Source: Epiperipatus broadwayi (lineage: Eukaryota; Onychophora; Udeonychophora; Euonychophora; Peripatidae). Taken from it: a DNA stretch of 64,000 nt. The position numbers and the translations under genes were made by a program. The stretch covers positions 375,336 to 439,335 of the forward strand of contig JAQFVV010000014.1 in the NCBI GenBank assembly GCA_028023455.1, given 5' to 3'. The notes beneath the pieces are model-generated. The model worked only from the letters and a program-made list of their open reading frames with translations. It was not told the DNA's origin and made no database searches. Below are positions 11,599 to 24,817 of this stretch, piece after piece; position 1 is the first letter of the stretch; each line of letters opens with the position of its first letter.

Positions 11599-14500
11599 AT
11601 AAAAATATAACAATTTATTTTTATTTGTATGTTAATTTCCCTTCCAAAAGACCGGTAGAATCACTAACCAATAAAATATTAAATTAAGCAATAATATTTG
11701 ATCATCAGTAAACCAACTTGACGAATATATATATATATATGTTACAAGAATTATTGCTATCTGCAATAAATTTTAGTAATTCTAAAAGTTAGTGGACAAC
11801 AAATAATATCTATTGATATTTTTTTTAATTGATAACATATAAAAATATTTACTTTTGTAGATATAAAATTGAATTATCGAATTATCTATCTCAAATCTAT
11901 TTTATGTAAAATAAAAAGGCAGTATAAATAATTAACCAGTTAATTGTCATTAAATTGGTATACTATACCCAAAAGCGTTCAGCTATTAATATTTTGTAGT
12001 GTGCTTACTTTGTTTAGCATATTGATATATGTGCATTTGGTTATTTATAGATTATATACAAAGTTATATTTATATGTTCATGCATATATCTATCTATACA
12101 CAAACTATTATTTCCAGCATCTACATCCTTTATATTTTTTAAATATATAAAATTATTGAATAATTTAAAGGATTGTTTTGCTAATCGATATACAGAAGAT
12201 TAAATCGACTACTTATATTTAGATGAAGCATCCCCCACTTATAGTTAACAAATTTACGTTTAGTTTGCTCCAATTATTTATTTACATATGAGTATGCTTA
12301 AGTGCTAGTAAAGTTTAGTAATTACAAATCAAAATTATTTTGAGAAATATTTTTTAATAATGCAGAAATCTTTATATTATAGAAAATAATTCAAAATCTG
12401 GAAGCCATAATATAGTGTTATATCTGTCATTTGATTTACAGATTAACTGTGAAGTTTTTACATCTTTAATATCTGGTAATTTGCAAAGATGTTTACATAT
12501 AATAATACAATTTTCTTTCTATATTCTAAATTTGAGTGCCCGTCTATATGATATTTTGTTATATAGTAATACATATAAATTATATTCTTTTTCACCAGTA
12601 TGGCATTCACTATGACTTAAGTGAAATATAGTAATAGTTGAATCACATAAAAAGAATAATAATCAGCAAAATTTATCAATGTCTTTTCTAAATGAAACAT
12701 ATTAATATTAAGTATAAAAATATAAAACAAATTTTTATTTCATGTGTATAAATTATTATATATAGTAAAATAGTTTTTAAAATAAATTATATATATTTTT
12801 ATAAAACCACTTATTTGGAATGCTTTTAAAATAGATTTTAGATCAGAATGAATGAATTCAATGTCATTAAAACCTCTTGAAAACAGTTCATCATTTTTTA
12901 AAAATTAAATTACTATTAAAAATTTAGTAATATTAATAAATTATGTACTAAAATGCACTTTATACGTCAAATGTAAAATAATAATTAAATTATAATTCTT
13001 AATTTACAAATTTAAAGCTCCTAGTAATTTTGATGTATGGATTAAATAGGATTACAAACAATGATAAATAGATAAGTTAAAGATCGTAATGATCCTTGAT
13101 AAATAACTTGAGAAACTGATATCAGTAGACGTTTAAGTTTTTTATATAGTAATACAAGTAGACAAATGTTTAAGAAACAGAAGAAACAGCAAGGTGATAA
13201 ATTAAGATACATAATACAAAACACACACATGTATAGATTAAATATTCTTGATAATATATATTAAATTTCTTAAATAAAAACTCAAAATTTGGCATATTTG
13301 TTTGATCAAATGCAGAAATAATAATCTAATAGTTTACTACTTTGAGATCTAGAATTTCCTACTATACCATCACTTTAAACTATGACAATAAGTAAATCAA
13401 CTTTAAACAACGATCCATTATTTATGAGCATACATGTACATAAAAGGAAACTTTTTAGTTTCAATTATAATTTGTAGTATGTCACTATTTAAAAAAGATT
13501 TACCAGTTACTAGGAAATTTACGATTTTTATATGTTGGAGAAAAGATGAAAAAAATATAATGCCAAAATGAAAAAGATGCCAGAATAAAAATAAAAATAA
13601 TCTGTCAAATAGTTGTATTAGATGTAAATGGTATAAAATATTACAAATATATAAATTAGAAGTAAAAGTAAATGATTTCTAGAATGTCACATTAATATTA
13701 GAAAATCAACAAGTTATTGTTTTCAGGATGTTTATTATGAGTTATGCTGTAGAAAACTATTTTTCAACTGTTAACTACTAAAATTGCTGATTTTTTGGTG
13801 CATTTATTCGATTATGTAATGTTCACAAAATCATAAATTAAGTGCTCCATGAAAAACAAAAATGCAAAGAAAATATAATTATAAAATAAAATAAAAAAAA
13901 TAAAGAATTTAAATGTTTTTAAAGTCATTAATTTTAAATTTATTCATAAATTATATATTTTTGGTATGTTAGTTTTAAAATTAGAACTGTTGAAGATCGG
14001 AAATTTTCAAAATTATGCAAATCTATAAACGTTGATAGAAAACTTATTTTTTAGGTCATTTTTTCCCCTAACTAAGTAAATATTAACCATGTAATAATTG
14101 GTTTTCACGTATTTATTTTGATAATAATAAAGAAAAAACAAAAACAAAATTAAGATAATAAATGAATTTGATCATTTTAAACACACATTTACATCTGTAT
14201 ACATATATATTGAAAGCATATATATATTATTTGGATAATTTGTTTTACAAACTAATATTTAAAAATATAATTAATATTATAATAATAAGGTTAATTTTCT
14301 TTTATAATTAAAATGACTTTTATATTAAGACAATTGATTTCAATATATCTTAAAAATATATTTGAAGTTGTGCAGACCTGAAGCCATGTATTAATTTATT
14401 TTTCAAATCTCAAGAAAAAATATTTTTTGAAGATTATTATAAAAAATTATTATTAGAAAAAATCATTATTAAAAAAAACAACAAATAATACTATAAGTCA

Positions 14501-15699
14501 TACAATCATTTTGATTATATAGATTGAAAGAGCAAAAAAGTATCTATAAGATGATTTGTCAACTGCATATATAAGGCACAGTGTTTTTACCTATCTTCTG
14601 CAGAGATAATTTGATTGTATATTGACTTCTATAACCTAAAGTAACACTGTGGATAACAGAATAAATTTCTAGTAAAACAATAATGTCAAATTTATTAGCA
14701 ATAAATAAACATAAATATATTACTGTAATTTTATTAAAATTATCTACGCATCCGAAAACAAAATAATTATTCACTGAAAAAAAAAGAGAAGATAAATATA
14801 TGTTTCAGACATTATATAATTAAATTTGCAAATATCTGAAACTCTTTTATCTGACTAAAAAAAATACACATTATTTATTTTTTCATTTATAAATATTATT
14901 CGTAAATGACAATGTTTTAATTAATTCATTTATAAACAAATTGAGCAAGATTAAGTGAATTCTTCCTGATTGTGTTTCCATTTAGATTTCCTTACCCCCA
15001 ATCTTAACATGATTTAATTTGTAGAGTTTATTTTTGTATATATATATGTAAAATTACTTTAAGGATAGTTTTTCTGCTAAAACTGACTGCTATCCAAGAC
15101 TTTTGAATTAAAAATATATATATATAAATTGATAATGGAATGTTCTATAACTATATCAATCAGCGAAATGATAAAATTATCAGACATGAGAAGGGGAAAT
15201 AATTATATATTGTAGATTAAGCAAGACGAAGTAAATAAATTATGGGCAAATATATAAATATACAAGTTTTTTATTCAGGGGATTGAATTAAATATGATGG
15301 AGTAGATATTGCATACGTCTAAGAACGAAAGTGTTATAAAAAGCACTCTAATAAAAAGTTAAATTGAAGGTTTTTAGATTCAAAGCATTTTCAAGAGATC
15401 AGATGCTACATGCCAACCAATTATTATAATAATGGGATGAAGTAGGAAGTATATATATAATATAAAAATTATTATATAATGGTAATGATGACTGTAAGGA
15501 GAAAGATTATGATAAGATGTTTTTTAGACTTTTTTGCATTATTTTTGTTGTTAGTGCTTGCCAGATATTTATTATATTATGGTATAATTGTTTCACAAAA
15601 AATTTTCACAGTAGTTTATCAAAATTTTGATGATTATCATTCATTGTAGGAACTTATTATAATGGATTTATTTCATTATTTTTGATTCGTAACTTCTTT
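11599..15699. other. AT-rich DNA, no gene recognised
   Basis: Low-complexity sequence with scattered (TA)n runs. The open frames are short and AT-driven. No transposon motif was found on either strand. Confidence 0.6.
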
Positions 15700-16960
15700 T
15701 CTTTATATAATTCCAGCATCCTAAACACCCACTTTCTATATTGGTCTTTATCTAAGTTTTAAAATCTCTTCTAGCAACATATCTAGGTCATCTTGATTTC
15801 AGCCCTCAATTATCTCAGTAATGATTGTTATCTGCTTTCTCATTCTTGTATTTTAGCATTATTTTGAGATTATTTCTGGATAGTGTGATTGGTCTTTTGT
15901 AAATGTCCAAAAGTCAGATCCATAAGTAAGCAATGATAAAACATACTATGTTTTTTTGTGGTATTTAAATATATATTTTTTTAATATTAAGTTATTTATA
16001 TGATAATCCTATTCCATCTAATTTTTAATTCTGTATCTAATTTTATGTTTTTATTTCTGTTAATAATATTCCCAACATATCCCCAATTTTAATCTTTTAA
16101 TTTATTACTATTAATCTTCATTGCATTTATTTTTAATATATATATAAAGAAACATTGAATATTATTATTTGAGGTGTTTACTTTTAATTTAACTGCCTTG
16201 AAGGCAGTTGGCCCGGTTGTGGGTTCGCGTCCCGGCTGATGTTATGACACTTAAAAAAAACAAAAAAAAAACTACAAGATTTAGATGTTTTAAGGTAATC
16301 TTGTTTTATTTTTCTTTCATTGTTTTTCATTTTAATCCATAAAATAATTCTTTTAAAACTTATTGTGGAAATGGATTCTATACTAGGATACCTTTTATCA
16401 GAATTATTTTTGTTATATTACTGCTGTTGCATTCTGATAAATATTTTTTCAGAATTTGTCGATAACCTAGATCTATGCCTTTGTTCTAGAGCTTTAATGT
16501 GAATGGAAATGTTTGTGGTCTGATATCTTTTTTTCTAATCTACAAATAGCCATTTCTTTATTATTAGTATATTCCTATAATTTTCTTAATACATGAATGT
16601 ATAATAATCATTTACATTTTTTTTTTTTTTTTTTGTATCTTTGAAGTTTAAGATAAAATCTTTAGGCAATTTCAAATAATTTTATTAAAGATTTTATGAG
16701 AAACTTATGGAAGTGTGATGGATTTATAATTCCTATCATCTTTTTTTTTCTTCAGTTTTCTTAAATATTAATAGCACTATTGCATTTCTCCAAACATTTG
16801 CTATTTTTTACTTGGACATTTTATGCATAATTTTTCCAATATATTTATTTTTAGCTCTTTTAGTTAAAATATATCTATAATGGTTTTAGTTATTTTCTGA
16901 ACCATTCTTCATTTAAAACATATTATAAAATTCTTCCACATATTTCTTGGTGCCATTCTT
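15700..16960 (-). pseudogene. RTE-like non-LTR retrotransposon relic (reverse transcriptase to C-terminus)
   Basis: Read on the minus strand from high to low coordinate, broken frames give NVWRNAIVLLIFKK and NYKSITLP near 16.75-16.80 kb. These match the start of the RT palm in RTE/L1-type elements (W-NA-I-PIFKKGD...NYRPISL). Near 16.05-15.90 kb they give DTELKIRWNRI and LTYGSDFWTFTKDQ, matching the RTE-type EI-RRI-LGW and LTYGAETWTLTK segment. Many stops and frameshifts make it inactive. A tRNA-derived repeat lies inside it at 16193-16252. Pyrimidine-rich DNA up to about 17.9 kb may be its 5' part, but I could not support motifs there. The family call rests on eye-matched motifs. Confidence 0.65.
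16193..16252 (+). repeat. tRNA-derived short repeat (truncated), copy 1
   Basis: ACTGC and GCAGT form an anticodon-like stem around CTTGAAG. A B-box-like GGGTTCGCGTCCC and an end GATGTTATGACACTT follow, then an A-rich tail. The same pattern occurs on the minus strand at 43249-43336 and 47761-47847. The A-box half is missing here, so this copy is 5'-truncated. It is inserted within, and in opposite orientation to, the RTE-like relic. Confidence 0.7.
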
Positions 16961-18441
16961 ATTTTTAATAACTAGAACAAATTTTTATTACTGAAATAAT
17001 TTGTCTCCCAATAATATGACATTTTCCAACTTTGCCACTTGTAGACTTTTCTATTGCATTTCCCCTTTTACTGTTATATTTTTTAAAGGATTAAGTTTTT
17101 TATGAAAAATTTGGATGCTTATTTCTTGTTTCCATTTCATAGTTCTAAAAAAAAAAAAAAAAAAAAATTTTTTTTGTATTTGCTTTCATTTTAAAGGGAT
17201 TTGTTTTAATTTAAATTTACTAAAGTATTTCTGAAGGTTATGATGCTTTTAACAGCTTTTGTCTTTCTAATTTATAAAAATACTGATCAATGATTACTTC
17301 ATATGTTAAATCTGTTAAGATTGTTATAAGTTCACAATGCATATTTTCTGTTATTTTATTCTGCTGTTGCTTTATGTTGATACCACTTAACTCTTTTCTC
17401 AAATTCTTCACCAATATCTTGTTTTATTTCTGTATGTTTATCTTTGAAATGTTTTTTAATGTAGTCATTAAAATCTTCATGATAATTTTAAAATGTCATT
17501 TGATCCATTCACGAATATTCTGCTTATCTATATAAAAAATTCTTGCTTCTTATTAGAATGAGAAATTGTAGGGAACATAAAGGTGAAATATCTAAATTTT
17601 TGATCTCCCAATAAATTGAATAACTAGTCTTGCTATTTTTGCCTGAAATATCATTTCATCAGTTTGTAATAAATTCCTTTTCACTTGTATTTTAAATATT
17701 TGAGTCTTTATCAGATTTAACGGTCTTTTTTCAATTCACCTTTTAATATCACACCTTCTGATATTACTCCATGTTATCTGCATTAAAGTTTTCTCTCAAC
17801 TCATGGTTAAATATAAAGTTTTCATTAAATTTTAGGTAAGGCTTGTATTCAGTCACCAATCAAATGCTTTGGAAATGCCTTTTTGGTTTTTGGAGATTGA
17901 GAATTATAATTTATTATTATCTGCAAATCATTACTATCAGCTGTCATTAACAATTGAGAATGATCATTCGCCCCCTCCCCCCTATGAGAAAACTGATGAA
18001 TTTTTTTATAAATAATACTACATTAGAAATGAATTTTGCAATAATTCTACAAACCAATTTTAAAACACAAATATATCTACAATAGAACACACTAGTTCAT
18101 TATTTTATTTACTTGATATTTGTTCAGTATGATTTTTTAACTTCTGTAGAAGATACCTACTCAAATACTTTAATACCAAGAGTAATTATAACTTTTCAAT
18201 AGAGTTTATTCTTCACTTTATTTTGTCAATGAAAACATTCAACATTGCACTTCTTTAGAATGTGTTTGATATAAAAATGGAGTCTGTCTTTTCAATGAAA
18301 ATCATACTCAAGTAAACCTTAAAAACTCTTTTAGAAAATCTTGTAGAGTTCATTTATATCACACATCTAGTCCATTAAATATGTAATTTTATGATAGTGG
18401 ACATTATAATATTATATCTAGAAAAATAAAGACATTCATTG
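16961..18441. other. Pyrimidine-rich AT-rich DNA, possible LINE 5' remnant
   Basis: The plus strand is T/C-biased from about 17.0 to 17.9 kb, like the adjoining minus-strand relic. It contains an A20/T9 run near 17147-17176. The minus strand gives scattered peptides (for example KGISKAFD near 17.87 kb) that could be retrotransposon debris but are not diagnostic. Confidence 0.3.
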
Positions 18442-18449
18442 GGCTAAAT
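18442..18449. repeat. hAT target-site duplication, left copy (8 bp)
   Basis: GGCTAAAT directly precedes the CAGTGG terminus; the identical right copy is at 19480-19487. Confidence 0.88.
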
Positions 18450-19479
18450 CAGTGGTCTTCAACCCTTGGTCCACAGACTGGTGCCGGTTCTGCTGGTATG
18501 CTCTAGACTGGCAGGAAAGTTTGTAATAACAAAATAATAAGATTTTAAACTTTTAATTAATATAAACAATTTTTATTTATTTTTTCATTGCAATTGCTTA
18601 AATAAAATTAATTATAAATCAAAATTTATTTAAATTATTAGATAATACTATAATTACTAAATAATAATCAAGGATTTTATCTGAAAATGCAATTTTTAAA
18701 AGATAAAGTGTCAATCTCATGATAATTGCACCACTTCTTACACATCAATTTCTATTCCTAGTAGGCATTCCTGTATTGCATCAGTTCATTTATTGGTCAC
18801 ATATAGCAAATTTTTTTATTGCATTTGTATCATCTTTTTATTTTGTGTGTGACATTTCTTTTTGAAATTGTAAACTTCACAAAATGGAGACAGATTATTG
18901 AACGTAAATCTATTATCTTTTTTTTTTTTTTTGTGACACTTTACCAAAACAACTTTTTGTTCTATTTTTTTTTTTTTTTAATTGGGTAAAATTGAGATTA
19001 AAATAATACCAGATTCAAAATTAAAAAAAAAAAGAAAGTTTTTTGTTATACAAACTCCATATATATATATAATTTCATCTTGTATATTTAACATTAAATA
19101 CAGATATTACATTTATCATAATCATTGTCATGTAATTACACTAGCTGTGATATTTCACAACATTCAGGTGAATAACATTTTTGCATATTTTAACAGTGAA
19201 ATAATAAATGTAGCAATGCAGGCACATTAATGAGAATGTATTGCTTTTTGTAGCAGTATGATTGCGCAACTTGAAAAGAGTGTTCAGCATGTGAAGGTAA
19301 GCAACACCATTACAATACACAGTAACTAGTGTGTTGTTTTGGTCAGTTATAACTGTTATGCTCATCTAAGGAAAAGCAATTAAAATCTTTAAGAAAATTT
19401 ATTGTAGACTTCTGCCAGTCTGTGAAATCTTATCCTTATTTCTTCCAGTCCACAGGTGTGAAAAGGTTGAAGACCACTG
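18450..19479. mobile_element. Non-autonomous hAT-type DNA transposon, complete
   Basis: The 1030-bp element begins CAGTGGTCTTCAACC and ends with its exact reverse complement, GGTTGAAGACCACTG, giving 15-bp terminal inverted repeats. Partial symmetry continues inward: CACAGACTGG at the left against GTGGACTGG at the right after inversion. It is flanked by perfect 8-bp direct repeats, the duplication length characteristic of hAT transposases, and CAGTGGT-type ends are common in hAT elements. The interior is AT-rich. Its open frames (82 codons on plus at 18982-19230, 74 on minus) show no transposase or BED-finger motif. It must have been moved in trans. Confidence 0.9.
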
Positions 19480-19487
19480 GGCTAAAT
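19480..19487. repeat. hAT target-site duplication, right copy (8 bp)
   Basis: GGCTAAAT, identical to 18442-18449. Confidence 0.88.
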
Positions 19488-21284
19488 GACCTTCACATTG
19501 ATTTTTAAAATTTTACGCAACTTTTTTAAATGAAACTTCTTAATACTATTATGTTATGTGTTGTCAGGATAAGCAAAATTAATGTATTCATTTTACCTTT
19601 AAGAAAACACATCCAATATATTAGTCAGAAAGTGTCAGAGTTCTGAGAAATAAGAAGACCATGGTGTTTTTAGTTTAAATGCAGATGTGAGAACTTGATT
19701 ATTGGTCTGAATATGTCGATGAGCAGATCAAGTTACTTCATATGGAAATTACTTCATATGGAAATAACATCTGAGTTGATAAGAATGTATGGAATGATTG
19801 ATAACAATTTGCCTGCTTTATTTTTTAAAAGTTTTAGTAAAGAATCAAAATATTTTTTCCTGATAATAACACTTTTTTTTTCTGTTTTACAATCATTGTG
19901 GATAATAGAAATAGAATTGAGATCATATACTTTAATCTCTCTATATTTCTGCCATTTTATTCCAAAATTTACATGAATATTTAAAATTGGTGGGTAGTAA
20001 TAAAACTTCTACATATTACTAGTTGCATATTCATATATACATACTGATGATAGAATTTAGTTGACAAATTGTAGTATTAAGATATCATTCTATTTTTTTT
20101 TATTTCTTTCAAAAAAAAAAAAGAAAATTAATTAATTAATAAAACTTATTATATTTTTATCCTTACTATGATGAACCTAGTTGTTGAAATTTTACAATAC
20201 ATAAATGACATAAAATTTTTAAGCCCAAGCTAAAAAGATTATGACTATCACTTGTTAGAGATATTTTATGATTGCATTGTCTGTTGTTGCACAGTGAATT
20301 AAATAATTGGCATATCTACAATATTGCCTATGAAAGGATATGGAATACTAAAAAAGTCATAAAGCTTAATGATAAATATTAAAGAGATCTACAGTAAAGG
20401 AAAAGTGATGTACAAAATTGGTAAAAGAACTTACTTGAAAATTGTATATTACATTTGAGAGTTCTGAGAAACTGCAACTATAATTGTGAGAATTTAAATT
20501 TTATACAATTTAATATATATATATATTAAAAAGCCTTAAGTTATTTGTAAGTAATTTAATTTTGAATTTTTTCTTCAATAACTAATAATTATTTTCTTTT
20601 TTGAATTAGTATAGATTACACACACATTGATAATGCATTCTTTTAAGAGTAAATTAAATAGCATATTGTTAACTGTTAATTTTTATTAAATAATTCATTG
20701 GGAAATGCAATATGTATATATATGACTGTATACGAACTTATACATATTTAAATTGTAATTTTCATTATAAATTAGGGTGTAGCGCATACTTACTTTGAAA
20801 TGGCAAGTTGATAAAGTAAATTTAATAGTATATTTAGCTGTTTTTGTTTTTCTATTAATTTGGAGTAGAGTGATGGATGTGTATAAATTTTCAGTTACTT
20901 AACTTGTTTTATGGTAAACTGCACTTATTGTATTGTTAATTTATATTCTGTTATAAAATACACTCCTTACTGTCTTATAATCGTTTATACATATGTATTT
21001 GTTACTTCATAATTAAGTACTGGGTTAGATAACTAAATAATATGAGCAATGTGAAGTGCTAGAAGCATAGCAAAAAGTAATGAGACAATCTAAGAAGTGA
21101 TGGGTATACAATATTAGCAATTAAAGCTGACTTTAAAAGAAATAAAAGTAAAACTTCATTTTGTAAGTTTTTCTTTATATATGTATAAATATAGTACTTT
21201 TAAATATGAGATATTTGAATTGTTTCTCATGAAAGATTTGGGATATTAATTGTATATCATTCACATAAAATGACACCTAGTGTA
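19488..21284. other. AT-rich DNA with a small tandem duplication
   Basis: TTACTTCATATGGAAA occurs twice in tandem at about 19732-19763. Otherwise I see only low-complexity sequence and chance open frames. Confidence 0.55.
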
Positions 21285-21500
21285 TAGATTGATTTCCACA
21301 GCATTATCCTTCTTATTTCCATCATATTCAGTCACATAAATTTGCATACCAACATATGCATAAGCATTTTTAAATAAATATTTAGTCATATAAATTGGAC
21401 CAATTGTAGGATTTGATTCCTAGTGAATCACCTCTTGTTTTCATTATATTCAATCACAGAAATTGGTTTACTGAGTTATGGCCAAGCATACCTATGTCAT
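21285..21500. repeat. Diverged two-copy tandem repeat, period about 125 bp
   Basis: The first unit has CATCATATTCAGTCACATAAATT...GCATAAGCAT. The second has CATTATATTCAATCACAGAAATT...GGCCAAGCAT. Both units begin GATT(T)CC and contain a TC-rich stretch before the shared words. There is no coding signal. Confidence 0.55.
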
Positions 21501-22929
21501 CACATATTAAGTCACATGTTTAATTAAGAAATATATTGCCTGGTATTATCCATGTATATTTAACAGTAATATTATATTTTATCACAGTATGTAAAGAGAT
21601 ATATTTCCTGCGATCATCTACACATATCAATAGTATTGCACTAACATTTTTATCTAGATGGCATCTAGTTTTAATCTCTATCCAATAAGAAAAATTACAA
21701 ATTGAAGGTGAGGAATAATAGTAGATGAATGATCTGATATAAAATTAACAGTTGTTTGAATTAATGAGCTTTTATTTTCCGAATGACAGTAAAAATGTAT
21801 CATAATTGGTTAAATCCAGTGTCTTAGGAATCTTGATGATCTCAAATTTTTCTTTTGAAGTGACTAAAGAAAGAAAAATAATAAAATGGTTTATTGCTCA
21901 GAAATTTACAAGAAGTTTGGGCACTGAAGGTGATTAGTGGAACCATAATTCATAGACCTTGAGTTCCACAACTGGCCCTCTACCATTGTTGCTGAATATT
22001 GCTTACTGCATTAGGTTGTTCATCTTTCCTAAAATAGGTACAATAATTAATTATATCCACATGAGATAGCTTGCCTCAAGAAAATTCAAGTTTTTAATAA
22101 TTTAAATGGATTGTTTCTAAATTTTTGATTTCTTTTAGTTTTATATTATAGGATTTCAGAATATATCTAATAGTGTCTTCAATTTTTGTATATAAGAAAC
22201 ACAAGCTCAAATGAGTATTGTTTTTTATTATTATTATTGCTTTGGATTTAGACTATGTCTTTATGTTTATTTTTTTTTTTTGTTGAATCAATTGGCTGTT
22301 GATACATTGCATATATAGCAATTTTTCTTGTAGCAAAATTTAATTGCAAAGATTGACTGCGTTTGTAAAGAGAGTTTTTGATACATAAAAAAATCTCATT
22401 TAGCAGATGTGATGAAAATTTTAAATATTTATCTATCTGTGTTTTTATTAAATAGAAAGTGTAAAGATCATTCTGTTTATTGATGATAAATATGTAAAGG
22501 AGGGAAATGTTTCATATCTCTGTTTCATGGTGAATTTAATATGATTATGTATACTGTTTATTTGTAATATACATATGTATTAGTTATCTTTGCCAAATTT
22601 TCTGACTACAAACATGACATCTGAGTAAGATAAATGATTTAAACACTTCTCATTCTAAAGTGTATATTTCTGTGATTTTCATCCACAGTCAGTTAGCAAT
22701 TTTGAAATAGGAGAGTACTGAAGATTTGTTTATAATGTTGTCCATTATGCACAAAATATTTGAATGACAATATCTAGTCAAAATAGTATTATAGTCTAGT
22801 AGATTAAAATTATGTCTTATTATATTTAAAAGTTCTTTAATCAAAATACAGTATTTGTAAAAACAATTATTAATTTTATATCAAATCATTACTTTATTAT
22901 AACTCCTTTACATTTTTTTAAAAAAATTA
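21501..22929. other. AT-rich DNA, no feature recognised
   Basis: No motif, terminal repeat or plausible coding frame was found on either strand. Confidence 0.55.
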
Positions 22930-22995
22930 TTGGTTGGGTAACATTTAATCTTATTCCACATGTTGGTTGGGTAACATTTAATCTTATTACACATG
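22930..22995. repeat. Near-perfect 33-bp tandem duplication
   Basis: The unit starting TTGGTTGGGTAACATTTAAT and ending CACATG occurs twice back to back with one mismatch (TTCC versus TTAC before ACATG). Confidence 0.92.
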
Positions 22996-23259
22996 CTGTT
23001 TGTAACATCTCTAAAACAATTTTATTTTACAATAACATTCTTTATTCAAATGATGATAAGTGATATCTAACTAAAACGCCAGAGCAGTTTTATTTTATTA
23101 GACATAAATGAACCTGGAAAGTATTATTCAAATTTATATCCATGAAAACTTTTTGAATATATTTATACATAACCCTGAAGGACTTTATAGTTGATGGGTT
23201 GAACAGGTATTGTGAACATTTGCAGAAACAAGAGGTTGATAATGATTAAAAGCAGATTT

Positions 23260-24260
23260 TTAGCTCCATTGACCTCGGTGTGCAAGATGATGTGGACAAA
23301 ATGATTTGTTCTCATGGTGTACATGTAAATCTAGCTTGATTTCAAGACTACAGTGAATCAAATGTTATATTGGTGGGTGTGAGTTTGCACTCCCCCTTTT
23401 TTCCTCAGGTTTGGTGATGATGGTCATGAGAGGCTTTGTTCATTTGTGGGGGTGGTCAGCGATCATTGTCTAACCCGGCAAGACCTGCTGTGTGGGTCAA
23501 AGTCACTACCTTCGCTAGGACATCACTCTGAGGGCTACTACATCCTCTAATGGATTATTTGTTAGGTTAGTGTTGATTTGCACTCACTATTATTAGGTTT
23601 CAAGAGTTAACTTCAGACTTAGAGCATTTGTAAGGTGTTTGGTCTGCTTTGGGTCACCACTAATTTTTGTAACATTGATGGAGTTTTGATATAATATTTC
23701 ACAGGCATGGGTCTCACTTCTCATTTCTCCCTCAGGAGTGGCTGGGGGTGGTCGCTAGAGGTCTGGTCTATGGTATGAGCTGTTGACAGTTGTTGCCTCT
23801 ATCTGAAAACTTCCTGGGAGGATACCTGGTCAAAGTATCTGCATCGTTTTTCTTTTTGATGGGCTTGCTGTGCCTTCTTGATGGGTTGGTTTTGGTCAAT
23901 GCAGATCTGTGCTCATTATTCATTATGTTTTCCCATGTTGGCTTTCCAATTTTGTGCAGGTAGACCAAATTTGGTTCCTGTGCATTTGGATTGTTAAACT
24001 GGGAGACAGAAGTATCCAGAATGGTCTTTGCATGGCTTGGCTGTGGGTCGAGGGTTTGTTGTCATGTGGACTTGGGCCTTGGACATCATTGCCTGGTGTG
24101 GGGGTTGGCACAATGCTGGACTTGTCCACCTATTCAGCTGAAGCTTGAGTCTTCACTTCGGAGCTCTGGGGTGGGATCATTGGGCTATGGATAACTTCTC
24201 AGTGGTTGGTCCATGTAGAACCATGTATAGATACACATTGGGCAAGATTATAGCAAACCT
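23260..24260. other. GC-richer block of unknown origin, probable transposon debris
   Basis: Composition differs clearly from the flanks, with words such as GGGGGTGGTCAGCG, AACCCGGCAAGACC and GTGGGTCGAGGG. Overlapping frames of 60-80 codons occur on both strands. The minus frame at 23923-24129 begins with a P/T/S-rich peptide (SSIVPTPTPGNDVQGPSPHD) of fairly normal composition. I recognise no protein family. Two loosely similar G-rich patches (about 23425-23460 and 23730-23765) suggest internal repetition. It may be the untranslated or ORF1 part of a retroelement. Confidence 0.35.
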
Positions 24261-24817
24261 TTTGTGAACGTAATTGTTGTCTGGAGTGTGTCCTTTTGTA
24301 AACAACATTAATAATTGTTTGGTTTTTTTTGTACATTGAATGCTTTGCAATCACATCGGGTAATTAGACCCGAAGAACTTTTATGTAATCTTTAACAGTA
24401 AAGGTTGCTTTGAAAGATAATATATGTATATCAATAAATATCCATTAAGTTGTATTATAGAAACTGCTCACTTGCCAAATCGATTAATTCTACAAAGCAG
24501 TGAAAAGTAATAAAGTAATTTACACTATTTTTTAAAATTCTCTTTAAAATATAAATTCAAATAAACATTATAATATGTATTTTTGTTGATATAGTATTTA
24601 TTTAACAACACATAAAATGCGTAAGATAATATATCTTTGGAGTAATCATTAATATTGTTATAATTTTTTCTGATTAAGGGAATTAATCGATTTGGAAGTG
24701 AAAATATTAAAAAACAAACAAAAACAATGACATTGAATTCAATCTTCAAAATATTTTTTAGCGCAGAAAAAAATCATTATTATACATTTTTCATTAAAGG
24801 CTTTTTAAAAAAAAATT
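24261..24817. other. AT-rich DNA, no feature recognised
   Basis: No conserved frame or repeat was detected. The longest minus frame (24525-24749) is K/N/Y/I-rich and looks like chance. Confidence 0.55.

Noticed and set aside
17830-17900. Minus-strand KGISKAFD as the catalytic motif of the RTE relic
   Set aside because: Wrong order relative to the RT start motif found at 16.8 kb, and no supporting residues around it.
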